Made by a program: the position numbers and the translations under genes
In this document: piece by piece, positions 1 to 11,513 of the stretch
Layout: each line of letters starts with the position of its first letter
How positions within the stretch are numbered: position 1 is the first letter of the stretch
The notes under the pieces: generated by a model
What the model was told of the DNA's origin: nothing
Database searches by the model: none
Seen by the model: only the letters and a program-made list of their open reading frames with translations
DNA from: Ryuthela nishihirai
Taxonomy: Eukaryota > Arthropoda > Arachnida > Araneae > Heptathelidae
Reading direction: 5' to 3'
DNA: 64,000 nucleotides
NCBI GenBank assembly: GCA_038380435.1
Contig: JAWZYU010000011.1
Location: forward strand, 87,148,501-87,212,500

Positions 1-900
1 TAGGTGAGCCCTCCATCCCAGAAGACCCCACACCAAAACCCCGCTCACATCATGACCCATCGTTGAGCCGGAATCTGAGGACGACGACTGGGAATCGAAC
101 CCCCAAGTCACACGGAATCACGTTGCAGGCCGCCCGGCGCCAGGCGCGAGCGTGCGCCCTACCACCACAGCGAGCTCCCAGCCGCCGCCACATGCTAACG
201 ACGCCAGTCAGCCACACAGGTACGACCTTCGACCACGTGCGCCAGACGGAAGAGTCGCGCCAGCTCCAACCAGTGCTGCTGACACGCCCCCGCACACCGT
301 GGCTTGCTATAACGTCTACACATCCGGTGGATCAGCACCCCCTCCGCCTTTGCCTCAGCGGCCGCCCCGCAGCAGACGACGCTTGAAATCACGGAATGCT
401 GGGATACATGACGAACCCGAGGAAGTGAGCCCCACCTCATGGGCTAATGTCGTCGCGAAGGGACGCCTTCATGATGCATCGCCCCAGGACAGCAGAAATC
501 CCCTCCCCTGGTCCGTCACTGCTCAACAGTCTTCGTCAGTACACTAGCGCACTCACTCACCCCCCCCCCCCGGCTATCAAGAGCAGCGAAGGAGTGGAAT
601 CTGAGTCATAGAACGCTCACGCGAGAAATCGAGACAATTTCTCCCGTGCGCGGTGGCCGAGCCGGCCGCAAGCGCGGATGGTGACGTTTTGGGCAGACTC
701 TGGCGGGACTGCAGGTTCTACGCACCCCCCCCCCCCCGTGAGTCGGCGAAGGAAGCGTGCCGGGAGGTGACGTCATGTCATGGCGCTCGTCTTATCCTCC
801 CAGGGCCCGGGAGATGCGGCGAGAGCGATGACATCGACGTGCCGGCGTCTCACAAAACCCCCCCACCCGCACACACACGTTCAATCAATCAATCGGCCGG
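1..900. other. CpG/GC-rich block, no supported gene
   Basis: This block is clearly richer in G+C and CpG than the rest of the window and holds long C runs near 560 and 726. An open frame at 152-547 on the plus strand would give a Pro/Arg/Ser-rich protein containing YDLRPR, a string often seen near the C-terminus of gypsy-type pol proteins. This is weak evidence. On the minus strand at about 95-180 there is a tRNA-like segment with a B-box-like GGGTTCGATTCCC and an A-box-like stretch. The block could be the 3' end of an LTR element or a CpG-rich repeat. No host gene is supported. Confidence 0.35.
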
Positions 901-984
901 AAGGAACACAGCAGCTATTAGAATAGTGTAGACCTAGTGCAAAGCCCTCTAGTTGAATAGTACAGATTTGAATTTACCGAGAAA

Positions 985-1360
985 TAATTATAGATGATTT
1001 TGTTATTGTAAGAGTAATAGTTGGATGATTTTGTGATTATAGGAGTAACAGTTAGATGATTTTGTTAGTATAAAATGAGTTTCTTTTTTTGAGAGAAGTG
1101 TCTTGATTATCAATTATGGAATGACCGAGAAATGATTTTGTTGCTATTTAATGAATCCATCGAGAAATAATTATAGTTGGTCATTGTAAGAGTAACAGGT
1201 AGATGATTTTGGCCATTGTAAGAGTAACAGCTAGATGATTTTGGTTATTGTAAGAGTAACAGTTGGATGATTTTGTCATTATAGGAGTAACAGTTAGACG
1301 ATTTTGTTAGTATAAAGTGAGTTTATGATCTTGTTATTATAGGAATAACAGTTAGATGAC
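985..1360. repeat. AT-rich minisatellite, unit about 32-36 bp
   Basis: Successive imperfect copies of a unit carrying GAGTAACAGTTAGATGATTT followed by TGTTATTGTA or TATAGGA occur through this stretch, at least seven times. Copies differ by substitutions and small gaps, and some are separated by short unrelated sequence. No coding potential is seen. Confidence 0.75.
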
Positions 1361-1589
1361 ATGTGAGTTAAGAATTAATTGAGTTGTGACTTAAGTTTCT
1401 GTGACGAGTAAATTGATTATAGAAGGATTAAGCGGAATGTAATCAGTGTAATTCGATTAGGAGTGTAATTTGTGCCCTAAGCTTTTGAAGTACTATGTAA
1501 CAGTGAGCCACGTGGCGGTAAGCACGAAGACAGACTGTGTGTTTGTAAACTGAATACATGTGGAAAACCAGATTGGTGACCCTTTCCCT

Positions 1590-1720
1590 GTTCGTGTTGT
1601 TTTTCTGCTGAGGTCCTGCCATCCTCTCAGATCTTCTACTGTGGCATATAAACTGACAGGCTCCTGTCAGACCTCTGTGGCAAGCAGCTGCTTGAGGGGG
1701 TATTTATTTATTTATTTTTT
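1590..1720 (+). repeat. SINE-B copy, 5'-truncated
   Basis: The copy carries the SINE-B body (TTCTGCTGAGGTCCTGCC ... CTGACAGGCTCCTGTCAG ... AAGCAGCTGCTTGAGGGG) but lacks the tRNA-like head. It ends in a TATTTATTTATTT tail. The same body recurs at 3,757, 5,297 and 7,697. Confidence 0.75.
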
Positions 1721-3460
1721 ATGTGCCGTGGAGCCTCCTGCAAACCGACGCCCACCAGAGCGGTCCAGGCGGACCCGAACTGTGAATCGCTGAACTTTTT
1801 GTGATCATGTGGACTGTGTGACCTTGTGGACTGTAGGTGCGACATGTGACAACCGTACTCATGGGAAAAAAAAAGGGAGATTCCAGATCGTGATGGGTGA
1901 CCCAGGAGATCATCTTCAACACTTCCAATGTATATATATTGCCATCTTCAGTTCAGTCGGAGACCTTTCCCCTGCCCCGCCTGTCCTCCTCTCTCCCTAA
2001 AGGGGGATAGGTGTGTCGTGCCCACAGGAATTGATCCTGCGGACACGACTTGGGCTAAAAGGTCCTTGGACGTGTTTTCTCAAAATAAGAACAAAGACCT
2101 TGGTTAGTCATCTTGGTTTCCACGAACTTGCCCGTTAAACCAGACGACACCAGTGTCTACCATCGCCCCAGGAGTAAGAACTTCCGGACCCAGAGTTCGG
2201 GCTCGCCATCAAAGGTGCCGAGTAGGTGGAGCGATGTTCGTCCCAAGCGTCCGACGTCCAATAGCAAGCTCCCGCTTCAGCCTACCATGCTGACCACCGC
2301 TAGAGGTCGCGGTGGGAAGTGGCGGCAAGCTTGAACTGCGGGAGAAAAGAATGTTCTTGTCCTCATGTTTCTGGTCCTGTTAAGATGTCTTCTTTTTGGC
2401 CGGGAATCGGCTCGTCGTAGTGAGTTCTCGAGTGACTGGTAGTGATGAGTAGTCGCCCAGTTCGCAGCGGTCGAACTGTTTAACTTGCTTTGTCTGACTG
2501 AACGTAGGCGATGGGCTTCCGATCGACAGTGCTGGGCTTCGCATCAAAGGCTCCTGCAGCGTCTACATCTGACAGGTAGGGTCACCCTCATTTATAGATC
2601 TGGTTTTCCATCCCAAAGTGTTATTATCTGTCTGCTACCGCCACCGTGCGCTGAAAAACAACCTACGTAATATGACTTTAGAGCTGGTAGCTCAAACCCA
2701 ATGAACAGACTTTGCCAAAACGATTTCTTGGCGTCTCTTTGTAAAGGCGGACATCGCCTGAACGTAAAGTAAGAGCAGCTGTATCCCGACGAAGGGAACC
2801 CATGGTACTGGAGATTAGTTTATTAATGTTATAGTAAATAAATTGTGTATAAATTGTAAAATCTGACTCCTCTCCGTTTCTCAAGATTGAGTGACGTTTA
2901 TGGGTTATTGCGGAGAAGGTCCCCTTCTCGATAGTCAGCACATCGCAGCACGGCCAAATCAGTAGGAAGGAGTCAAACACTGATGTCGGACCTCCCTCAT
3001 ACGAAAGGGGGGTTCACATCACTATAATAAAAATCCGGAACACCATCAGAATATTTGGACAGGAGATAGCTAGATTGAAATATGATAGGAAGATTAGAAA
3101 TCCCTCAACTTCAGGCTTCCTGCTATTTTCGTCTGAGAGGAGAGCTTGCCGGGGAGGGGGGAAGGCAAGTCCACTGTCTCCTGATAATACGTCTGGTCCT
3201 CTGGCAGCTGATCAAGTTCTCTTTTAGTTAAAATGTTATATCTTACTCCAATTAGGGCTGGAGGTTCTTTATCACTGCAGTAAGAGACTCATTCTTTAAA
3301 ACTGACCTTTCAATACCAGTCTTGTGCACGAGACCCGCATGAGCCCTCCGAGCAGCATTAAATTGTTTTAGAAAACCTTCATCTACCTCTATCCATAGTA
3401 AATACACAGATTGCCTGTAGAAAAAGATGTCAACAATTATCAGAAACATCTGAAAAAAAT
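1721..3460. other. No recognised gene
   Basis: Short frames here are not supported as genes. A moderately GC-rich stretch at about 1,960-2,500 (CCGCCTGTCCTCC, GGTCGCGGTGGGAAGTGG) may be repeat-derived. TTGGTGACCC at about 1,573 resembles the start of a retroviral-type primer binding site, but no matching LTR pair could be delimited. Confidence 0.4.
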
Positions 3461-3465
3461 TATCG

Positions 3466-3541
3466 CTGACGAGGCGGGAATCGAACCCGTAATTCTCTAG
3501 ATATATGCCAGAGCACTCTACCTGTTAAACCAAACATCAGA
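3466..3541 (-). pseudogene. tRNA-like sequence
   Basis: Read on the minus strand there is a D-arm-like GTTTAACAGGTAGAG, an anticodon-arm-like CTCTGGCATATATCTAGAG, a good T-arm (CGGGTTCGATTCCCG) and an acceptor that pairs only in part. A T7 run follows the 3' end and could end Pol III transcription. The anticodon loop does not fold properly (no U33), so this is more likely a tRNA pseudogene or SINE head than a working tRNA. Confidence 0.45.
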
Positions 3542-3756
3542 CGCATTACTTAAAGAATAAGATATGTATATGAAAAAAAAAAAAACATTAATTAAAAACA
3601 AAAAGAAAAAGACGAATTAAAACACAAACATGAAAAAATTAAAAACATGTATAACATAAACCTATAAGATTTCGAATTACAACACGCTTTGCACAAAAAT
3701 ATCACGTATTGTCGAAGTCATCATTTCACACTAATATTAAAATGAAAAATTAAAAC

Positions 3757-3964
3757 CCCTTCAAGCAGCTGCTTGCCACAGAGGTCTGACAGTAACCTGT
3801 CAGTTTATACGCCACAGTAAGTCTGTCAGGATGGAGGGACCTCAGCAGAAAAACAACGCAAACGTGCATGCTTTACCGGGGCTCGAACCCAAGTCCCATT
3901 AGAGCAGTAGCCATGCGCGCTAACCGCTCGCCACGTGACGGCCATTTATTTATTTATTTATTTA
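3757..3964 (-). repeat. SINE-B copy, near full length
   Basis: On the minus strand a tRNA-like head with GGTTAGCGCGCATGGC and GGGTTCGAGCCCC leads into the shared SINE-B body and ends at AAGCAGCTGCTTGAAGGGG. The other side is bounded by (TTTA)n at 3,944-3,964. The head marks it as tRNA-derived. Confidence 0.8.
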
Positions 3965-4234
3965 TTGCAGTTGCTTAAAGCAATACCAGATACGACTTTT
4001 TAAACATTGCATTTCAAATACTAATAACCATTTCGAAACTTTAGTTTTAATGTCTGAATAAGTGCTCAGGCATAATAGATCTCTCGGTAGAGAATTAAAA
4101 TCCTTGGGCATTTGATAATCTGCCTTGCGCATCTCTCGGAATGGACTGCCCTGTCTTCTCCCCAATTCCCAAACTTTGCATCTTCGTACTAACCTTCCGT
4201 CTGCGAAGAAGCTTGCTGGGGCAAACCCAGTCAC
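3965..4234 (-). pseudogene. Possible tail of a LINE reverse transcriptase ORF
   Basis: The minus-strand translation ends with a pattern typical of the C-terminus of I/Jockey/CR1-type LINE proteins: an arginine-rich start, then FNSLPRDLL, then KVSKWLL. Only about 90 codons remain and no reverse transcriptase core is present. This rests on one short motif, so it is tentative. Confidence 0.3.
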
Positions 4235-5296
4235 AGAGAGAATCGACTCGGAACTTCTTCTCTTCCCCCTTTTTTATTCCTTCATCATAACCACATGAAC
4301 ATCCTCCGAGCACGTTCTCACCATGCACACCGACGATCACCAATGGCCTTTCACCACGACTTCAACTGGACCCCCCCCCCCCCCCTCCCCAAGAGGGCAT
4401 CGGCCACCTTGCCAACCATCGACACCGGATTTGTTTGCGGGCTTTGTTTGTTCTTGTAGTCTTCGAGTCAGTCCAGAAAACGTCATAGTGAGAGTGTGGA
4501 GGCCCCTAACAAAAGGACCTGGCTCAGCAGGGGATATAAACTGATCTAGACGTCATAAAGGCCTCATGTCAAGACTTTTGTGCTGGCTTCGTCCTTTTGG
4601 GTAATGAGCATCGAACTGTCAATGAACAGAAACATTGAAAAGAAAGACAACGGAAGACACTGAACAGAGCGCTTGCCAGAGCTACCAAAAAAGTCACCGC
4701 CACACTGATCAGCGAGTGGTTTTGAAAGACAAGTCAGAAAACCTTTCATAAGTCAATGCTTTGTGTTAGTTGCAAATGAAATTATATTGCCATGCAAAGT
4801 TGTTCAAAAAATATCTCGATGTGTATTAAAAAGGAGCCTGCCTCGACAGCAGATCTCCTACTTCTCCCAATAGGCAAGGCTGCCTTTTTTTTTCTCATAT
4901 TGTAGAATTAATCATACCTATTGGGATTTTTTTTAAACACCAATATTTTTCATTTGTTAAAGAAAGAAAAAAAAGTATCTAACTTCTCACTGACGGCTAA
5001 AAAAATAACGCTCCAACTTCCCAGTATTATTTAAGCGTCGAATATAATTTAATACATATTCAATGCCTCTATGATTTCTGAATACTCGTTAGTTTGTTTG
5101 TTTTTTCTTGTAAAAGGATCTTTCAGAATACGAAGCATTTATTCATTTACCTAATCCTTTTTTAACAATCTTCTCATAAATTTTCGAAATCCTGTTGTCA
5201 ATGACACAAATATATTAATTACGTTTAAATTACATTTTTTATTCGTATTCATGGCCAGGGAGAGATTTCATTTTTATTAAACTTTAAGTTAAATCA
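4235..5296. other. No recognised gene
   Basis: AT-rich sequence with a C run at about 4,372-4,384. No convincing coding frame, RNA gene or mobile element was found. Confidence 0.4.
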
Positions 5297-5475
5297 GTGG
5301 CCCAGTGGTTAGCGAGTTTGGCTAGTAATTAACGGAACTGTGGGTTCGAGCCCGGGTAAGGCATGGATGTCATGGATGCTCAGGTCTCGCCTTCCTCACC
5401 GATTTTCTCTACAGCGTATTAAACTGACTGGCTCCTGTCAAGCAGCTGATTGAGGATAAATCTTTTTATTTATGC
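5297..5475 (+). repeat. SINE-B copy, diverged
   Basis: The copy starts with GGCCCAGTGGTTAGCGAGTT and a B box (GGGTTCGAGCCC), followed by an internally shortened body (ATTAAACTGACTGGCTCCTG, TCAAGCAGCTGATTGAGG). The tRNA-like head identifies orientation and family. Confidence 0.75.
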
Positions 5476-5711
5476 TTTCCTTTCACACCGCCTACCAAAC
5501 GTTTGTAGGAATGAAAGCGAATTTCTTTTCCGGCAGATTTCTCCATTGACAACTTCTTTAGTTATAACTTATAGGTAATGCGGCGATTGGTTCATTCGGC
5601 AGCGCGCCTGGGTAGAAGGCTCGGACCAGGGTCATAATCTGCACTTCTCATGTTCGAGTTTCAAATGTTCCAACATTGAGATTTATCTATACGAATCCTA
5701 GTGAGGAAAGG

Positions 5712-6061
5712 GACTTGGGTTGTTTTACCTCTGAGCGGCACTTTTTTTGCACACAATGGGCTAAATGGCCAGGTCACATGGAACTCGAAGGCTCAGAGCC
5801 TATTGGGGGCGGAGACCCACTGGAACAGCTGTTGGGAGATAGATGGTTAACGTGCATAGGGTATGGCTCTCCCGTACACGGGGCCACGACTTAACGTCCC
5901 ATCCGACGGACGGCGGCCTTTCCAAGCCCATCGGTGTCCCCTACTGACCGTGGGAAGGGAATTTTGCGGAGATAAATCTCAACGCTGACCCAGCTAGGAC
6001 TCGAACCTGGGAACTACAGATTACGAGCCTGGCGCACTACCGACTGAGCCACCCCCGCCCC
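5712..6061 (-). repeat. SINE-A copy, near full length
   Basis: This is a complete reverse copy of the common ~390-bp SINE. Its tRNA-like head (GGTGGCTCAGTCGGTAGTGC, then TTCGAGTCC) lies at the right end. The conserved core (CGTCGGATGGGACGTTAAG) and the 3' part (GTGCAAAAAAAGTGCCGCTC) follow to the left. Confidence 0.85.
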
Positions 6062-6074
6062 CAGGAAAGGGACA

Positions 6075-6358
6075 CTTTTGTGTTTGGAAATGCCACCGTT
6101 CATCTGATGGGACGTTAAGCCAAGAGCAAGAAAAAAAGCCAGATCCTGTGCACTTTAATTAACACGCTGAATAAAAAAACGTTTGACATAATGAGAATTA
6201 TTTTTATAGCCATGGCAGGCTTTCAACTGTCTCCTAATATCTTTCCAGTGGATCCCCTTCCATCAATCTTCTTGAACCCTTAGGATTCTTTTAATCTGGC
6301 CATTTAACCCATTATGTGCAAAAAAGTCCCGCTTAGAGAAAGGAAAAACAACCAACAA
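6075..6358 (+). repeat. SINE-A copy, degenerate
   Basis: The head is missing. The core motif TCTGATGGGACGTTAAGCC and the 3' block ending GTGCAAAAAAGTCCCGC are recognisable, with an insertion or divergent stretch between them. Confidence 0.7.
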
Positions 6359-6611
6359 CACAGCTGAAAAAGCCGTGGCACCGCGATGTCAGATTCTCCA
6401 CATCCACAAAGCCATACGAGATTCTAATCCCGTCCCGTTAAAGGTAAGAATTTAAATATTTCAACAAGAGAAACACGAGTACAGAATTTCGGATCATTCG
6501 GTCAAGTATCTGGAGAATTACAGGAGACTGAAATCTGCTGAAATGTACAGTGATTCAAAATTCGCGCAACCCGAAATGTAAATGCTTACTATTTTTTCGC
6601 CAATTTTTTCG

Positions 6612-7004
6612 CCAGAGGGGTGGTTGTGGCTCAGTCGGTAGCGCGCCAGACTCGTAATCTGTAGTTCCCAAGTTCGAGTCCCAGCTGGGTCAGAGTTGAG
6701 ATTTATCTCCGCAAAATTCCCCGCCCTGCCCACGGTCAGTAGGGGACACCGATGGGCTTGGAAAGGCCTCCGTCTGTCGGAAGGAACGTTAAGCCGTGGC
6801 TCCGTGTGCGTGAGAGCCATACACTGTGCACGTTAAAGAACACACTGGATGGCCTTGACGGGAGGCTACCATCTGTTTCCCAACAGCTATTCCAGTGGGT
6901 CGCCTCCCCCAATCTTCTCTGGTTCTTTTTGGGGTCCATGTGACCTGGCCATTTAGCCCATGGTGTGCAAAAAAGTGCCGCTCAGAAGTAAAACAACCCA
7001 ACCC
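6612..7004 (+). repeat. SINE-A reference copy, full length
   Basis: This is the best-preserved copy. It has a tRNA-like head with A box (GTGGCTCAGTCGGTAGCGC), an anticodon-loop-like CTCGTAA (CGT anticodon, threonine-like), B box AGTTCGAGTCC, the conserved core around GGGGACACCGATGGGCTTGG and ACGTTAAGCCGTGG, and a 3' part ending AAACAACCCAACCC. Without the host tRNA set the parental tRNA cannot be fixed. Confidence 0.88.
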
Positions 7005-7143
7005 AGGACTCAGACAGACATAATACAGATTCTTAATTTACCTTCAGTTGCATTTTTTTCATAAAAGAGTTTGTTTTATAATTAGCGAATGAGTGAATGC
7101 GAATTTCGATTGACACAACATGGAAACGTTCTAATATTTTTGT

Positions 7144-7356
7144 CTAGGCAGTGTATCTCCCCCTCATAGCGAAGAATCCCAACGCAGTAACATTCTCCTT
7201 CTTTTGCATAATACAATCTTTGCAAAGATCCTCCTCCTCCTCTAAAGCATCAACTTTCTCCTCAAAATCCATTGCGATGTTCGCCCCAGGGAGGGAGAGA
7301 ACATCATTCGATCGCAAAGAAGTCGATGTTGCCTCTTCTGACAACCTGAAGGACAT
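7144..7356 (-). CDS. Small uncharacterised ORF with an acidic stretch
   Basis: This 70-codon minus-strand frame contains DFEEKVDALEEEEDLCKDC. I do not recognise the family. The EEEE stretch comes from a short purine-rich tract, upstream codons in the same frame hit stops, and no splice sites could be assigned. It may be a remnant of a transposon protein or chance. Confidence 0.15.
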   Translation of the reverse strand: MSFRLSEEATSTSLRSNDVLSLPGANIAMDFEEKVDALEEEEDLCKDCIMQKKENVTALGFFAMRGRYTA

Positions 7357-7696
7357 AATCCAATCTTATTTTCATTCTTCTGCTTTTCTTTGTCCCCTTT
7401 TCTTACTTCTCAACCTCTGAAAAAGCCCGATACTTCTCCGAGTTCTTCTAGAGAGAAAATACAGAAATGACATAATTTGGAGACTGATTTATTTTTTCTT
7501 TAGTATACTGATTTCGTGCTTTGGTTTCTTTTACGTCACCTTTCTTTTTGGAAGTTCTATCCCCTCCTCCTAGTTGCCCCAGAGATCTAACAAGATATTG
7601 TCAGGATAATTCGACAGAGTCGGGAGAAAAAAGCTGCGAAGAAATACAAAAATAAACACAAGAAACGAATACTGCTTATTAAATAAAAAAAATAAA

Positions 7697-7895
7697 CACC
7701 CCCTCAAGCAGCTGCTTGCCACAGAGGTCTGACAAGAGCCTTTCGGTTTATATGCCATAGTAGAAGGTCTGAGAGGATGGCAGGACCTCAGCAGAAAAAC
7801 GACGCAAACAGCCATGCCTTACCTGGGGTTCGAACCCAGGTCCCTTAGATCAGTAGCCAAGCGCGCTAACCACTCGGCCATATGGCTCATTTATC
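7697..7895 (-). repeat. SINE-B copy, full length
   Basis: The minus strand reads a clean tRNA-like head (GGCCGAGTGGTTAGCGCGCT, then GGGTTCGAACCCCAGGTAAG), the hallmark body and AAGCAGCTGCTTGAGGGGGT at the 3' end. It is the best SINE-B copy in the window. Confidence 0.85.
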
Positions 7896-8129
7896 AATTA
7901 ATTAAATTCCTTTCACGTGGTTCATCTTCACTTCTTAGACCTAATCTAATTTTATTACACTCACCCTATTAAGTAAAGCTCTTTAATTAAGTTCTCATTA
8001 AATATGGCTCTTTCAATGGCTTTTTTATGAAATCATTTTTTTTTAATTTCTCTCATTTTTCTCCTTTTATTTTCAGTACATAAATCTCAAACGGATTATT
8101 CTGCCCTCCCATCTGTGAAAGAGTCGAGA

Positions 8130-8402
8130 TGAAAGAGCCGAGATTAATATCCGCCTCATCCCACCCTGCCTTCGTTGAGAAAGGGAATACCCAATGGGCT
8201 TCGAAAAATCGCTATCCATCAGATGGAATGTTAAGCCGTGGTCCAGGTGTGCAGGAAAGTCATACCTTGTGCATGTAGGAGTGGAAATTGGCTCAATCGG
8301 TGTCGAGCCAACCTTATTATCGACAGATCCCAGTTTCGAGTCCCAACTGTGCCAGCATTTGGGATTTATGTCCTCTAAGTCCCCATACTGCCCGAGATCC
8401 AA
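8130..8402 (+). repeat. Two abutting SINE-A fragments
   Basis: The first fragment (about 8,130-8,278) carries the core with ATCAGATGGAATGTTAAGCC. It is followed at once by a second head (GGCTCAATCGGTGTCGAGCC, then TTTCGAGTCCCAACTG) that ends at about 8,402. This is either an insertion of one SINE into another or a tandem head. Confidence 0.65.
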
Positions 8403-8737
8403 CCAATGAGTATTGTTTTCGGATTGCAAAGTAATAATATTTTCGATCATTCGAAATATAAATCATGGAAAAAACTTCAGAATCAGGACGCTAAACGATA
8501 CGGAAAAAAAAAACAGTGTTTTGAATTGTTCGTTATCAAATTAACGAATATTTCCTTATAATCAATGTTACCTTTCGGCCAAAGTATTTTCTCATCTTTT
8601 TTTACCGAAATTATTATCTAATTTAACCAGGGGCGGCTCCTCATTAGGGGCCAGGCCCCACCAAAATTTATGTAATATAAACTAAAATATTAAATACCGA
8701 ATTGAAACGAATAATAAAAGTAAAAATCTACACGGAT

Positions 8738-8968
8738 TTTTTTTTCTTTAACGTGCACAGAGTATTATGGCTCTTCAGCACACGCAGCCACGGCTTAACG
8801 TCCCATCCAACGGACGGCGGCCTTTCCAACTCCATTGATGCCCTCTACTGACCGTGGGCAAGGCGGGAAGTTTTGCGGAGATAATCTCAATACTGGCTCA
8901 GCTGGGACTCAAACCTGGGATCGTAGATGACGAGTCTGGCGCACTACCGGCTGAGCCACTCCCGCCCC
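8738..8968 (-). repeat. SINE-A copy, 3'-truncated
   Basis: This is a reverse copy from head (at 8,968) to the GTGCACGTTAAAGAA block. With the plus-strand copy just to the right it forms an inverted pair about 46 bp apart. Confidence 0.82.
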
Positions 8969-9014
8969 ATTTAGTGAAGTAATAGCACCTTAATTAAAAG
9001 TGATGAAAATTACG

Positions 9015-9332
9015 GGGGATTTATTGCCTCAAAATTCCCTGCCCTGCCCACGGTCAGTAGGGGACACCGATGGGTTTGGAAAGGCCGCCGTCCGTCGGAT
9101 GGGACGTTAAGCAGTGGTCGCGTGTGTAGGAGAGTCATACCCTGTGCACGTTAAAGAACACGCTGGATGGCCTTGACGAGAGGCTACCATCTGTCTCCCA
9201 ATAGTTGCTTCAGTGGGTCCCCTCCCCCAACCTTCTCTGAGCCTTCGGGGTCCTTCTGATCTGTCCATTTAGCCCATGGTGTGTGTGCAAAAAAAATTGC
9301 CGCTCAGAGGTAAAACAACCCAATCCAAACCT
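9015..9332 (+). repeat. SINE-A copy, head missing
   Basis: The copy runs from the core (CCCACGGTCAGTAGGGGACA) to the 3' end (GCCGCTCAGAGGTAAAACAA CCC). It is inverted relative to the preceding copy. Confidence 0.82.
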
Positions 9333-9355
9333 AATTAAACTAAGTTAAAACAATA

Positions 9356-9432
9356 TTCCGAATTATATATATATCTATAGAATAATTATATATATGTAAT
9401 TTACATATATTATGTAAATTAATTCGGAATTC
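9356..9432. repeat. AT-rich imperfect palindrome
   Basis: The ends TTCCGAATTA and TAATTCGGAA are inverted repeats flanking alternating AT sequence with inner inverted repeats (GTAATTTACATATATTATGTAAATT). It could be a very small MITE or a simple cruciform-forming sequence. Confidence 0.5.
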
Positions 9433-11450
9433 TCCATTTTAACGCTATATATTTTAAATCCAAATATTTCCGAAATACAAAATGAACGTCAGAACGGAAA
9501 ATGGAACAATGAGATTTGTTCATTCTTTCCTCTAACAAAACTTCATCGCTTAGTAACAATAGGAACGAAATCGTCACAATGTCCTCATCGTCTGTTTAAC
9601 CTTCGTAATTTTCCAAGATTCTTCAGTCGCCAGGAAACCTTGCCGAGATGGAGGCCTCATCCCTTGGGCTGCCGGGTCGAGTCTGCTGCATCGAAAAGAT
9701 AGGTAAGATATTTGATTTGATTTCAAATTTCGATTAAACACAATTTCATTTAGGTTGCAATTTTGTTAATATGTTACGTTCGATCTGTTCGTTAATCTGT
9801 CAAATCAGTGTTTCATGAATTCAACTTGAAACATGGCTTGAAATTGGCCTTTGTGTCAACGCATAATGACTTACAACTAAAAATAACTTTGTTTTATGCA
9901 TTAATTTCAAGGATAGGATGGTCTTCAGTTAAGCATGATCTAATTTAAATTTCAATCTAGTTGCCTTAAATTTAAGTTTTGCGTCTTAGGAATTCATTTT
10001 TTTAGCATAGTTTATATTATTTTTGAAATTGAGTCTTTTGCCAATCTGATGTGATGCTTTAGCGCTAGAAATAACTTTGTTCTAGGCATCAACTGGGTCT
10101 TGAGCACAATCTCATCTATGTTTGAATTTAGTTGTCTTTAAGTTTAGTGTGTTAGAAATTCCACCTTTGGCCTAGTTGCTGTTCTTGTAATTGTGTCTTG
10201 TGCCAATATCCTGTGACGATTCACGTTTAGCAACAGCTTTGTTCTATGCATTAACTGTGCAGGGATAGGAGGGGATGGTTTTGTGGAAGACATTTACGGG
10301 GTACTTGTATTGCTCGTCGGTAATTTCCAATTTTAAACTACTTAGAAATGTTAAGAATGAATTTTTTTAGGTTTTAATATACAGAAAAGAACTCATGGTA
10401 AAAAGAAAAAGGTTTTATTTTAAAACTGAGACTGAAAACCGTCTGATATGCACAATGGAAATCAAAATCTTTTTGCCTCTAACATGTAACTGTATTTGAA
10501 TGTATTGATGTTGAAATGTTTTTAGGTTGTACAGTGTGTTTGTAAAGTAACTTTAGGCTCTATATTATATTATTGCACAGTGACTTTTCGAAAGCCTTGC
10601 ATTTCTTAAGAAATCTCAAATGCTTTCATCGTAAGAAATTACAAATATGTTCAAAGGATATACGAAACTAAAGGCATTCATTGTACGAAATGCTTTTAGT
10701 TTCGTATTTTCTTTCAACAATCCATTGTTTAAAAGTTCCTTCTGTTGGCAATAATCGATACAAAGAATGACGTAACTTCCGAAGCAATGTCAGTCTGTTA
10801 CGTAATTCAAGATGCCTACGTGTCCCGGATCTAGAAAAAATAATGTGGGACCAAGAACGAGCCGGGACGCCGTTCCAGTTCAAAATTTTTCCTGCTTGAG
10901 GGGGCTTTAAAAAGTTATCGAAAAATACATCCAATATATATATACATTTTGAGGGTATATATTTTTTTTTTATCTTTTTACGTTCTGGTTACTAGTATTC
11001 TTAAATGTGGGAGGATGAATGAACCCCTTATTCCGTCCCTCGTGCTTACACACGTACTGCACAGCATTCGGCGTATGGCCCACATGGAATTCGATCTTTT
11101 GTATAAACATAATTTCATAAAAAGGACACTGTGATATTTTTTAGCCTATTAAGTAGCTCTTTTCTTCAGCAATCGAAATTCTTTTTATTTCCCCTTGTGA
11201 CGTTGGATTGCCAGAAAGGTCATATTTATCTTTTCTGGGAATACGATTCATTTCATTTTTAAATTGGATTTTTTGCGGATCCTAAGACGAATACCTTGTG
11301 GTATTAGTATAGGCACCCTGAGAATCACACAGAAGATCAAGTCGCGAGGAAACGCTTTGCTTGCATTTCTTTCATGACACCCTTTTCTAGGCCATAAATA
11401 AAACAACATTTAGCTGTTTTATGTATCATAAAGAAACGACTATTATGGAA
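9433..11450. other. No recognised gene; one hairpin
   Basis: AT-rich sequence with no supported coding frame. An imperfect hairpin at about 10,660-10,708 pairs TACGAAACTAAAGGCATTC with GAAATGCTTTTAGTTTCGTA across a short loop. Confidence 0.4.
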
Positions 11451-11451
11451 G

Positions 11452-11513
11452 CAGCTATGAGTTGAACTCATAGCTTATATATAATATATATATTAAATAT
11501 AGTTCAACTCATA
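11452..11513. repeat. Nested palindrome around a TA-rich core
   Basis: CAGCTATGAGTTGAACTCAT is itself a near-perfect palindrome. Its arm recurs inverted after about 30 bp of TATATA sequence (AGTTCAACTCATAGCTG), giving a hairpin within a hairpin. Confidence 0.6.

Noticed and set aside
3466..3541. Functional tRNA gene
   Set aside because: The anticodon loop lacks U33 and the acceptor stem pairs poorly, so it is listed only as tRNA-like.
8632..8680. hAT end (CAGGGGCGGCTCC...)
   Set aside because: Only one end-like sequence was seen; no inverted partner or 8-bp duplication could be found nearby.
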